Positions 50,352-60,821 of a stretch of DNA of 64,000 nucleotides are shown one piece after another. The position numbers and the translations under genes are program-made. Below the pieces are notes generated by a model, which searched no databases, was not told where the DNA came from, and was given only the letters and a program-made list of their open reading frames with translations. The stretch is from Eucommia ulmoides (Eukaryota; Streptophyta; Magnoliopsida; Garryales; Eucommiaceae): NCBI GenBank assembly GCA_016647705.1, contig CM028328.1:11774614-11838613 (forward strand). The letters are read 5' to 3'. Each line of letters starts with the position of its first letter. The first letter of the stretch is position 1.

Positions 50352-50973
50352 TGTTGACGCAGAAAATAAATAAAGAACGAGTTTACCAAAATTTATTGGG
50401 ATGAGTCGCGGACTAGGTCGCTCTCTTTAAGACGTTTCGCGGCTCTGCCCAAGAACGTGCAAGTAATGTATCAGCCCCGTCGTCCCCAGGATAAAACAGC
50501 CCAGAATTCTCCTCGGTCTAGGACGTTCTTTGCACTGTAGAAGTCCCGAAAACCAAACACCCCCACACACTGTTCACAAAACGAACAAACTGCTCGGAAA
50601 CCAAAATCGGACTGACAAAACAGTACCGGAACAGATCGGAACAATTCCGGAAGATGAAACCGAAAATGTTTCGGAACAGAAACTGTTTCGGAACAGAAAC
50701 AGAAACAAAAAAATCGGAACAGAAACAATGCAGAAACAGTGCCGAAACAGTGCAGAAACAGTGTTTTCATTTTTTTCTTCTGTCTGAAAATGAGGAAAAA
50801 TGAACACTATTTATAGGAGAAAAGAAAATAAAAAAAAACGTTTGAATCCCTTTTGTTTAAAACCGAAAAAAAAAACGTTTTGAACAATTAAAATATTAAA
50901 ACGTTCACTTGAAACGTTTTTTAATTTAAAACTTTTAAAAACGTTTTTTTTTTTCAACGGTTCAAACATTTTC

Positions 50974-51018
<45 letters not shown>

Positions 51019-51359
51019 TATTATTATTAAAATAATATTTTTAAATAAATTTTTTTTCTAAAAAATAAATAAGTGCCACCTCATCACACGCGCGACTCGA
51101 CTCGACTCGACTCAGCTCGGCACGGCCGGACGGCGGCGGCGCGCGCGTGTGTGGTAAACCGATAGGGATGTAACTCCCCTCCACAAAATGTGGGTACCCC
51201 TTGGGGCACACCCCAAGTGTCTCACATACCCCTAGATATCCACTTTAATTTTTTTCTCTCCCAACCAATGTGGGACAAAAGGTTTTGAGGAAAAAACCAA
51301 TTTTACACATTTGGCACTTTCTATTCTAAAAATTAAATTAAAATTCATTTGTTTCAACA
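50352..51359 (-). repeat. 5' LTR of copia D
   Basis: It is the partner of 44850-45887, starting TGTTGACGCAG and ending TTTCAACA. A pure T-run of over 40 bases lies at about 50974-51017, where the other LTR has shorter runs. Confidence 0.93.
50807..50815 (-). promoter_or_regulatory. TATA box in the copia D 5' LTR
   Basis: The minus strand reads TATAAATAG, a strong plant TATA box. Transcription of the element would start some 30 bases further left. The copy at 45333-45341 is in the other LTR. Confidence 0.65.
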
Positions 51360-51364
51360 TTGTT

Positions 51365-51460
51365 TGATCATGACACGTGTCGTGTCTCTTGCCAACATTT
51401 TTTTTGACTTTATCCCTTCGTTTTTTTTTAATTATGCATATATTATAATATAATAAACAA

Positions 51461-51506
<46 letters not shown>

Positions 51507-51801
51507 AACCGATATTCCACCTCCATTCTTGTGTAATTTTTTTTATTTATACTAATTTCCCTCTTGAAATAAAGAAAATATTAATTATATCCCAAAACTT
51601 TTAAAATCATATTCTAAATAACTTAAAAATCCCTAACTTTTTAAAATTCAAAATTAAAATTAACATATTAACCCCTAAATTTTTAAATTTAATTTTTTTT
51701 AATTAAATAGCACAACGCACCCCGTTATTTTTTTTCTAAATGTTCTAAAATGCCACTAAAAATATGAATGTGCAAGAATTAGGCTTTACAACCCTCCCTC
51801 C
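51365..51801 (-). repeat. Element C: second LTR copy, final part, and polypurine tract
   Basis: After the copia D target site the Tekay-family LTR text resumes, aligning with 29040-29310 (CCCTCTTGAAATAAAGAAAA, CACAACG.ACCC) and ending GGCTTTACA at 51790. A TA run lies at 51464-51502. 51791-51801 is CCTCCCTCC-rich, the complement of a polypurine tract, so internal sequence of element C starts here and is immediately interrupted by element E. Confidence 0.8.
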
Positions 51802-52199
51802 TGAATGCGCCCCAATTTTCCAAAGAAAATCAAAAAATAGATATATTCGTTTGTTGACAAAATGAGAAGGGTTTTTTAAAAACGTCGATTTTCTCATTAA
51901 AATATGCTTAAGCCTGTTTTAGAAAAATGAGTCGCCACCTAACATTGGGTTTAAATGATATGCTAGATCACCAGATTTTTCTTTTTTGAAAACAATTTAA
52001 AAAAATGGCTTAAATAAAAATTTGACTCCAAAATAACATGGTCTGACCAAAGATTCGTTTAAAGAGTTCAGGGGTCAGTTACGCTCGGGGAAGGTGTCAA
52101 GCACCTCAAGACGCCCGTCCAAAGACGGTACCTTATCCAATTAAGTCCAATTAAAATTTAAATCCGAATGTTTTTATTTTACTTTGAAATCCTCCTCAT

Positions 52200-53060
52200 A
52201 TACACACACATACACATACACACACATCGAGGGAAGTAATCTCCCTTCTAAACCTAGACCGTTCTAATGGAAGGTTGGGAATTTTCCACCTCATCTTGTT
52301 AGGACATTATATTTAACACAAGTTAAAGAAACACACGCACACACACGCTCACATGCATCGAGAGGAGTAATTCCCTTCTAAACTTAAACCGTTCCAATGG
52401 AAGGTTGAGAATTTTTCACCTTATCTTGTCAGCACATTATATTTAATACGATTTAAAGAAACACACGCACACATCGAGGGGAGTAATTCCCTTCTAAATT
52501 TAAACCGTTCAAATGGAAGGTTGGGAATTTTTCACCTTATCTTGTCAGCACATTATATTTAATACGAGTTAAAGAAACACACGCACACACACGCACGCAC
52601 ACATCGAGGGGAGTAATTTCCTTCTAAATTTAAACCGTTCCAATGGAAGGTTGAGAATTTTTCACCTTATCTTGTCAGCATATTATATTTAATACGAGTT
52701 AAAGAAACACACGCACACACACGCACGCACACATCGAGGGGAGTAATTCCCTTCTAAATTTAAACCGTTCAAATGGAAGGTTGGGAATTTTTCACCTTAT
52801 CTTGTCAGCACATTATATTTAATACGAGTTAAAGAAACACACATACACACACATCGAGGGGAATAATTCCCTTCTAAACTTAAACCGTTCCAATGGAAGG
52901 TTGGAAAATTTCTACCTCATCTTGTCAGCACATTATATTTAATATGAGTTAAAGAAAACACACGCACACACACACATGCGCGCGCACCCACCTTGAGGGG
53001 AGTAATTTTCTTTCTAAACCTAAACCGTTCCAATGGAAGGTAGAAATATTTTCACCTCGT
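52200..53060. repeat. Tandem array of seven 116-139-bp units in the E LTR
   Basis: ATCGAGGGGAGTAATTCCCT-like starts lie at 52226, 52357, 52473, 52603, 52733, 52853 and 52992. Each unit has an (AC)n tract of variable length, AAACCGTTCCAATGGAAGGT and CATTATATTTAATACGAGTT. The array recurs at the start of the right LTR (63758, 63887). Confidence 0.93.
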
Positions 53061-53398
53061 TTTATTTACTCAAAAAAATAAAATTTAAAAAAAAAATAAA
53101 AATAAATAAAAAAAAGATAAAATAAAAATAAAAAAAATAAAAATAAAAATAAAAATAAAATCTAATCTACAAAAAAGAAAATTAGTATAATAACAACTTA
53201 TTTTAAAAAATAAGAGTAAGATTTACAACAGATGAAAATTTACAATCTTAACTTGTAGATTTTTTCTTTTTCTTTTTCCTCTTCCAAAATTACAACAAAA
53301 TAAACATAATATTATTTTCTAAAAAAAATTCTCTCAAAATTTATCCTCCTCCCTTTTCAAAAAAAAAAAAAAAACCCTCGGTATTGTGAGCCTTCATT

Positions 53399-53407
53399 CT
53401 ATTTATA
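53399..53407 (-). promoter_or_regulatory. TATA box in the E LTR
   Basis: The minus strand reads TATAAATAG. It lies in the right position and orientation to start the element's transcript. The palindrome cluster is 57-218 bases upstream of it. Confidence 0.6.
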
Positions 53408-53463
53408 GGAATAAAGGTGTAAAATCCGTCCGGCAAAAGGTGAAGCAAAAAGAAAGAAAAAGA

Positions 53464-53617
53464 GGTGGGTGCACCGAAATTCGGTGCACCCACCCCCTTT
53501 TGGGTGCACCGAACGGTGCACCCAAAAGCAATGGGTGCTCTCTGCCCACGCTGGCCGCATATGCGGCCAGCAGCACTGGTCGCACGTGCAACCAGCTTTT
53601 TGGTCGCACGTGCGACC
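53464..53617. promoter_or_regulatory. Cluster of five palindromes upstream of the LTR TATA box
   Basis: 53464-53494: 15-base arms GGTGGGTGCACCGAA around one A. 53497-53528: 15-base arms CTTTTGGGTGCACCG around AA. 53550-53571: perfect 22-base palindrome centred on CATATG. 53576-53595: 20 bases with one mismatch, centred on CACGTG. 53602-53617: perfect 16 bases centred on CACGTG. CACGTG is the G-box core recognised by plant bZIP and bHLH factors. The palindromes are GC-rich in an AT-rich LTR. Function as an enhancer or as RNA hairpins is inferred. Confidence 0.6.
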
Positions 53618-53915
53618 TCAATGCAACCCCCCACCCCCGTTCAATCTAGGCTTCTCTCGTTCTCGTCTGTTTCTTGTCCATTTTGTTCCGAATTAACGCG
53701 TTTTTATTCCACTTCGAAAAATCTACAAAAACCAAAAAATAAATAAATCAATTACTAATATTTAATTTACTTAAGAGATTAACAAAATTTAATTTAGCGG
53801 TATTAAACCGCACAAATACGGTACAATCAAAACAAAATAAATAGGAAAATAAAATAAAGGTAACTATAAAATAAAGTATAATTTTTTGCGAAGCGGTCAA
53901 AATGCCGTGTCTACA

Positions 53916-53935
53916 GCTGCCCCTCTTTGTCATGC
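53916..53935 (-). other. Polypurine tract of element E
   Basis: On the minus strand GACAAAGAGGGGCAGC directly precedes LTR start TGTAGACACGG. Confidence 0.85.
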
Positions 53936-54040
53936 AAGTTCCACTTGCTTGACAAAGATAAAAGACCACGTCATTTTGATCGTCCCATTTTTTTATTTTT
54001 TATTTTTAGTGCATTTTTCAATAGTAGAACAAATAAAGTA

Positions 54041-54525
54041 AAATGACTCATGACGATTCTCATGACGAATAAGTGTACGTTTAGAGTAATAAAAGAAGAC
54101 TCATGATGAACAAGTGTCCGTTTAGAGAAATAAAAGAATGATTCATGACGATGTTCATGACAAACAAATGTTCGTTTAGAGGATCATTTAGAGTGATAAA
54201 AAAATTAACTCGTGATGATACTCATGACAAACCAGTGTCTGTTAAGATGATCATTTAGAGTAATAAAATGACTCATGACGATACTCATGACGAACATGTG
54301 TCCGTTTAGAGGATCGTTTAGAGCAATAAAAAAATGACTCATGGCGATATTCATGACAAATGCGTGTCTGTTTAGAGGATCGTTTAGAGTAATAAAAGTG
54401 ACTCATGACGATACTCATAACAAACGCGTATCTGTTTAGAGGATCTTTTAGAGTAATAAAAGAGAGACTCATGATGATACTCATGACGAACAAGTGTCCG
54501 TTTAGAGGATCGTTTAGAGTAATGA
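54041..54525. repeat. Tandem repeats of about 62-66 bp in the E 3' region
   Basis: About eight diverged units built from GACTCATGACGATACTCATG, ACGAACAAGTGTCCGTTTAG and AGGATCGTTTAGAGTAATAA, starting near 54043, 54101, 54140, 54209, 54271, 54337, 54400 and 54467. The minus-strand open frame here is a shadow. A hairpin (GCCCTAGCC / GGCTAGGGC, loop CTCTT) follows at 54538-54560. Confidence 0.88.
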
Positions 54526-54560
54526 GAAATTATTCATGCCCTAGCCCTCTTGGCTAGGGC

Positions 54561-55571
54561 CTCAAAGAAAATTCAGAAGTATAAAATATGCCCCAACTTG
54601 TGACTGAGCTAGAATGAGAGAGCAAAGATATAAATGTGCCTCAACCGAACTCTCAGATGACCGAACATTTATAGATTGCTTGCGTACCTTAGTATTATGT
54701 CGAGGATCAAGTTTAGCATAGTTTACTTTTCGCCCTTTTCAAGGCAAAACGCATACCTAGATGCTCATTTAGAGCTTCTGAACTTTCAGCAATAAAAGTT
54801 TCTAATTTGAGCCGGAAGGTAAGAAGTCTTTGTGATAGAGAAATCCATACTTCCATGCCCTTTGAAATCCCTGTAATTGGACAAAAACACATGCAACACG
54901 AAAATTTAGTCTGAAAAACTTGTCACCCTTGACGACTCGCAATTCCGTTCCCCCCTTTTCCGTCGCAATCTCTTGTTTGATGGCGCTTGACTTTCTCGGG
55001 ATAGTATTGGGAGATTTTTTTTCGTCTCGTCCTTCCGTCAATCTTAGAGACGTACTTTCTAGAGGTTTTCTCCGAGTTGTTGGCGGGGTCTGGTTTTTGG
55101 ACAATATCCCTATCAGCCTTTATTTCTCTACACCCGCCGATTCTCACTTTCTCTTTTCTACTAGGCATCCTCAGTGCTTAGGAGAATCATATACTCCTGC
55201 TTGTTTTATATTTTTCAAATCCTGCAAAACTGATTTAACCAAATATGGGAAAAACGCGTAAAACCTTACCCCAAACAGGTATCTTTATCACCAGATATGT
55301 TGACTGCGAGATTTCAAGCCGGATTATCTGACAAGTATGATTTCAATACAAATTTGAGCCATATTTGATGTTCCTTTTCACAGATTCCAACTCTTGCTCA
55401 AATCCATCAAGTTTCGAACACGAAAAAGTCTTACAGTCAATGGAAGTCAGTCGTAGTGGAAATTCCAAAAATGTCCCTAGGAGTGATCTAACTGTTCTCT
55501 TTTTTTTGGCAACACGGTCTCTACATTTTTCTCATAGCGCTCTTTCGAGTTTTCACCATGTTCGAGCCGTA

Positions 55572-55614
<43 letters not shown>

Positions 55615-55665
55615 CAACAGATAATCACAAATTGAATAAACTTAGTTAGAAAAGAAGGACATTTA
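54561..55665 (-). other. Element E 3' non-coding region
   Basis: This is sequence between the repeats and the integrase end. A T-run of 39 bases lies at 55574-55612. Short open frames on both strands (54802-55261) have no recognisable domain. Confidence 0.6.
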
Positions 55666-56592
55666 TTAGGCAAAGTATTTCTTTACAGAATCCGAGTTTA
55701 GGGGCTCGGGAAATACATCACCATCCATTTCCTGGAGAATCAACGCTCCACCCTTCAAAGCCTTATGAACAACAAAAGGACCTTCCCAATTTGGCACGAA
55801 CTTACCCTTAGCTTCATCTTGGAAAGGGAAGATTTTCTTCAATACTAACTCACCGACCTTGAAGACTCTAGGGTATACCCGTTTATCATGAGCTCTAGTA
55901 ATCCTCTGTCTGTAACACTGTCCGTGGCATATTGCTGTTAGCCGCTTTTCATCGATTAAACAAAGTTGGTCCAACCGTTGTTGTACCCATTCAGTTTTAT
56001 CAAGCTCGACCTCAATGAGCACTCATAGAGATGGAATTTCCACCTCGGCCGGTATCACCGCTTCTGTGCCACAAACCAAAGAATAGGGGGTTGCCCCTGT
56101 CGAGGTCCGAACCGAGGTCCGGTAAGCCATCAAAGCATATGGCAGCATATCATCCCACTCTTTATAATTATCAATCATCTTCCGGAGAATTTTCTTTATA
56201 TTTTTGTTTGCGGCTTCCACTGCTCCATTCATTTTTGGACGGTAAGGCGCTGAGTTTTTGTGCTCGATCTTGAACTGCTGACATATTTTCTGTATTTCTG
56301 AACCCTTCAGGTTTTTAGCATTGTCGGTTATCAATGTTTGCGGAAAACCGTATCTTGACACAATATTTTCTTTGATGAATCGAGCTACTATCTTTTGAGT
56401 CACTCGGGTTAAGGAAACAGCTTCTACCCACTTGGAAAAATAATCAATTGCCACCAGGATAAAGCGATGACCACTCGGCGTCTTAGGGGTAACTTCCCCA
56501 ATAACGTCCATACCCCACATTGAGAGGGGCCATGGGGCCGCCAAGAAATGAAGGTGCGAAGGTGGGACATGGATTTGATCACCATGAATCTA
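55666..56592 (-). pseudogene. Element E integrase core and C-terminal part
   Basis: This is minus-strand text in one frame with a TGA at 56023-56025, and preceded by a TAG at 56590-56592. The core has WGMDVIG, IDYFSKWVEAV, FIKENIVSRYGFP, LITDNAKNL and NGAVEAANKNIKKILRKM. The C-terminal part has VGELVLKK and FVPNWEGPFVV, ending at 55666. No chromodomain is visible, as expected for Tat elements. Confidence 0.92.
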
Positions 56593-58032
56593 ACACTTAT
56601 GGCATCTTCGAACAAACTGCACGCAGTCGCTTTCCATCGTTAGCAAAAAATGACCGGTTCTCAGGATCTTCTTGGTAAGCATGAAGCCGCTCATGTGAGG
56701 TCCACATATGCCACTATGGACCTCTTTCATCAACTGGATGGCCTCTTCAGCTCCAATACATCTCAACAGGCCCATGTCAGGAGAGCGTTTGTACAGTGTC
56801 TCCCCGCTTAGGAAGAATTGGCCTGCTAACCTCCGGAGAGTTTTTCGATCAACACTTGATGCCCCTTCCGGATACTCTTGATTTTTCAAAAAGTTCTTTA
56901 TGTCATGGTACCACGGGTCTTTGGCTGGTTTAGATTCAAGCTGGCAACAGTGGGCCAGTCGGCGCTGAACTCGGATTACCACCGGAATGATATCATCATC
57001 CTCCCGAGTGATAGAGATCATAGATGCCAAGGTAGCTAAGGCATCGGCGAAGTCATTTTTGAGCCTGGATATGCTTTTAAATTCTATTATCGTAAATTGC
57101 TCGCACAACTCCAGGAGGTGATTGTTATAGGTTATCAAGGTCGGATCTCTCGTGGCATACTTATCCGTCACCTGATTGATTATCAGCTCAGAATCTCTGA
57201 ACACTAGCAATTCTTTGATTTTTATATCGACAGCCAGCTGGAATCCCAGAATACAGGCTTCGTACTCAGCTCGATTATTTGTGCTCTGGAACTTCAACTT
57301 GGAAGCCACTGGATAATGCTGCTTGCCTGGAGAAACCAGAACAGCTCCGATTCCAGCCCCTCGAGAGTTCACTGCTCCATCAGAATATATTTTCCAAACT
57401 GTTTTCTCGTTTTCTTCATCCACCGCATGAATCGACTCGTCAGGGAATAGCGTCTCAAGAGGCTGGTTATCCGTTTGAGCTGGACAACTAGCCAACTGAT
57501 CTGCTATTGCCTGACCCTTCACTGACTTTTGGGTCTTGTAGATGATATCGAACTCCGTCAGTAGCATCTGCCATTTTGCAACTTTTCCTGACAGAATCGG
57601 CTTCTCGAAGATGTACTTTAAGGGATCCATCCTAGCTATCAAGTAGGTAGTCAGTGGGAGCATATAATGGCGCAGTCTTTGAGCAGACCAAGCTAATGCA
57701 CAACAGGTCCTCTCCAGCAAGGTATAATTTTTCTCATACTTCGTGAAGCGCTTGCTGAGGTAGTAGATAGCTTGCTCCTTCTTTCCAGATTTATCGAGTT
57801 GCCTAAGAATAGCTCCCATGGAGGAGTCGAGAATTGACAAATATAGTAATAACGGAACCTTCTCCCGAGGCGGCACTAGAACGGGAGTGTTCGTTAGATA
57901 GACTTTAATTTTCTCCAAGGCATTCTGCCAATCTGCATTCTATCGCCCGTCACTTTCTTTTCGAAGTAGCTTGAAGATTTGCTCACAAGTGGCAGTGAGT
58001 TGGAAGATGAATCGGGCTATGAAATTTAATCA
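56593..58032 (-). pseudogene. Element E RNase H and integrase zinc-binding region
   Basis: The 57918-56590 frame (442 residues) has a first RNase H after RT (YLSKRFTKYEKNYTLLER), a second RNase H-like domain beginning IYSDGAVNSRGAG with DSELIINQV and DALATLAS, and then the integrase zinc-binding region (MKEVHSGICGPHMSG, CVQFVRRCHKC). Dual RNase H domains are characteristic of Tat elements. Two in-frame stops, TGA 58030-58032 and TAG 57940-57942, separate it from RT. Confidence 0.92.
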
Positions 58033-58926
58033 CCCCAGAAAACCTCGGATCTCTTTTTCATTTTTCGGTGGTGGCATCTCACGAATGGCCTTCGTCTTTG
58101 TAGGATCAATCTCGATTCCATGGCGATTTACTATGAAACCAAGAAGTTTTTCGGAAGCCACCCCAAACACGCATTTTGCTGGATTGAGCTTGAGTTGGTA
58201 CTTTCGAAGTCTGTCGAATATCTTTTTCAAATGGCAGAGATGATCCTCGTTCTCCTGAGATTTAACGATCATGTCATCTACATATACCTCCATCTCCTTG
58301 TGCATCATATCATGAAAGAGGGTCGTCATTGCACTTTGGTATGTTGCCCCGGTATTTTTGAGACCGAAAGGCATCACCCTATAGCAAAAGACTCCCCATG
58401 GTGTAGTGAAGGTTGTCTTTTCTCGATCTTTCTCATCCATTAGAATCTGATTATAGCCAGAGAATCCATCGATGAAAGAATAGAGCTTTCTCCCCGCAGT
58501 ATTGTCGATGATAATGTGAATGTTTGGCAGTGGAAAATCATCTTTCGGACTTGCCCGATTAAGATCACAATAATCCACGCAAACTCTGATTTTTCCCGAG
58601 GACTTTGGCACGGGAACGACATTTGAGAGCCATTCACTGTAGTTACAGACTTCAATAATTCGGGCATTGAATTGCTTCACGATCTCCTCCTTGACCTCAA
58701 GGCTGAGAGCGGGCCTCAACTTTCTCAACTTTTGTTTGATTGGTACATTCTTCGGCTTTAGCGGTAGCTTATGGGCCACGATACTCTTGTCCAGTCCTAC
58801 CATGTCATCGTAGGATGAGGCAAAGATATCTTGGTAGGAAATTAAGAGATTTGTCAACTCTTTCTTTTCCAGAGTCATGAGGGCTGATCCAATCTTTACT
58901 TCCTTCAACTCTTTCGAGGTCCCCAA
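58033..58926 (-). pseudogene. Element E reverse transcriptase
   Basis: This 297-residue open segment has RT motifs in order: WLSNVVPVPKSSGKIRVCVD, PLPNIHIIID, FIDGFSGYNQILM, MPFGLKNTGATYQ and catalytic YVDDMIVKS, then KCVFGV and GFIVNRHGIEIDP. The N-terminal side joins the 59156-58905 frame through a frameshift near 58925. Confidence 0.94.
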
Positions 58927-59932
58927 GTTATCAACTCGATCTCATCGTTACTGGGAATCGGCTTGTTCTTGAACTCCGTAAAAGCTTTTCGGATCTCACC
59001 ATCGTCTGGCTGGCAAGAGTCATCTTCTGTTTCTACTCCCATCAGGTTATGGTCTGGTTCTGCATTGAAATCATACTTATCGCACTCTAGCTCAGTTATA
59101 TCGCATGCATCATACACTGGTAATTTAGGCATCCTGAAAGCATAAAATTTAAACATTTAAACCATATGTTGGGTAAAGCAGAATTGCATTCATTAAATAT
59201 AAAAAACCATTACAAAGCAAAATCCCTTTCCATCCAGAAGGCTATGTGGATGGAGGGATGACCAACAGAAAATCTTCCTAAGTTTACCGAAACGCCTGGA
59301 GAATCGGGAGAGAACAAGAATCCCAATTCTGCAGCTTTTCTTTTCCTTTGGTTCGAAAACCAGACCCATGACTTGGCCCTGCCTCATCTCTCATGATTAC
59401 ATTCACAGCTTCCTTGATCATCACTCTCTCAAGGTGCAACTCGAATCCTGCAGTCTCCTTTCCTTTGTTGATGGTTTCTGCTGGATAGGGGAAAGTGACC
59501 CGGATATGCGGAATTTTCATTGGCTGGTTGTCTGGGGATCCATCCCTCTTCTTCCGAAAGAACTTCGCCCTATCTGCTTTTGGCGGCTCGTATCCCAATC
59601 CAAATCTCCCCTCTTCTCCTTAACTTCTATCGGTTCTGTAATTCCGTCTAGATTCTTGCCCAAACCTTTCCTGGGAATGCAACCCCGGGACTTCATTTCT
59701 TTAGCAACGAAGACCACAGTATTAGACAGTGATGGTGTCATCTCGTGTCCTCCTTCCTTCACAAAGGTAGCATTCGCGACGTCGAACACGTGATAGGAGG
59801 CTTCAATCTTCTCATTTTCCTTTCCGTCGTCTATTAACGGGACATGCCGACTTATCGCTTGATGGAAAGGTATGATATCTGAATCAGCCCTGATCACGTA
59901 CAGTGTGTCATCAATGATAAACTTGATCTTCT
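58927..59932 (-). pseudogene. Element E linker with G-patch-like segment
   Basis: 59897-59517 carries RADSDIIPF, then SRGCIPRKGLGKNLDGI, which looks like a G-patch, a glycine-rich RNA-binding motif often found between protease and RT in Tat/Ogre elements. A frameshift near 59590 moves the reading into the 59598-59284 frame (KADRAKFFRKKRDG). 59156-58905 is an acidic linker to RT. Confidence 0.75.
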
Positions 59933-60821
59933 AATGTAGAAACGAAGGCACTGTCCCAGCGTAATGGATCCACGGCCTCCCCAACAACAGGTTGTACGAA
60001 GCAGGTATGTCGAGCACTTGGAACTTCGCATTGAACTGTATTGGACCAATTTCAATTGGCAGGTTAATCTCTCCAACGCTATCTCTCCTAGCCCCATTGA
60101 ATGCTCTGATAACCGTCTTAGACGATCGAACCTGTGATAGATCTATCCTCATTTCTTCCAGGGTCGACAAATGACATATATTTAGTGCCGATCCATTGTC
60201 AATCAGCACCCGAGCTATGAACATTCCATGGCTTTCGACCGTGATATTCAAAAGCTTGTTGTGACCTGTTTCATCATCGTCCATCTCGTCATCTGTGAAA
60301 GTAATGGTGTTAGATCCTAGGACCTGCTCGACCAGAGTGACAAACTTCTCCGGAGAGATCGTGATAGGAAAGTGGGCTTCATTTAGGACTTTCCGCAGTG
60401 CCTGTCTGTGTACTTCTGAGGATAGGAGTAGTGAGAGCATCGAGATTTGTGCCGGTGCTTTGCTGAGTTGCTCCACTATCTTGTATTTTGAATTCTTCAT
60501 TGCCTTTAGGAAGTTGTGAGCCTCCGGTTCTGACACCGACTTTTTCAGAGCCCATCTTGGTTCCCTCACAGGAATCCTGATCAAATCATGTGGCGTATAC
60601 ACCCTTCCAGACCGAGTGATTCCACTGGTTTCTTCTACTAAGATTGGCAATTCTTCTACTTCTCCTGTTATAGTGATGATCTCATAATTCCATGGAAACT
60701 TATTGAGATTTTCCACCAGCTTTTGATTGGGAAAGACAGAACTAGAGATTTCTCCATTTTTTCGGCTACCCTTTCTAGATGTAATTCGAATCCTCCGTAG
60801 AGAACCTCCAAGTGTAAACAA
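59931..60821 (-). pseudogene. Element E aspartic protease region
   Basis: The 296-residue frame has AITRSGR-like text (GITRSGRVYTP) before the retropepsin site VLIDNGSALNICHLSTL, then FNGARRDSVGEINLPI and YNLLLGRPWIHYAG. DNGSALN is the Tat-lineage form of the D-S/T-G site. It ends with TAG at 59931-59933, in frame with the next segment. Confidence 0.9.

Larger units (their letters stand above)
44845..51364 (-). mobile_element. Copia element D, complete, young
   Basis: LTRs at 44850-45887 and 50352-51359 are nearly identical by eye, differing mainly in T-run lengths and a few small indels. TTGTT flanks both sides (44845-44849 and 51360-51364). On the minus strand the order is 5' LTR, a 27-base leader, one gag-pol frame, a 3' non-coding stretch with a purine tract, 3' LTR. 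Total 6510 bp. It sits in the element C LTR and is the youngest-looking insertion in the window. Confidence 0.95.
51802..53915 (-). repeat. 3' LTR of element E
   Basis: On the plus strand it starts TGAATGCGCCCCAATTTTCC and ends GCCGTGTCTACA, 2114 bp. It contains the 116-139-bp array, an A-rich stretch (53075-53160), a TATA box and the palindrome cluster. Confidence 0.9.

Noticed and set aside
52200-53060. CRISPR-like regular repeat array
   Set aside because: Units are contiguous with no unique spacers, and the DNA is plant nuclear; it is an LTR tandem repeat.
53341-53746. Five overlapping open frames on both strands
   Set aside because: They arise from the GC-rich palindrome cluster, which is open on both strands by symmetry.
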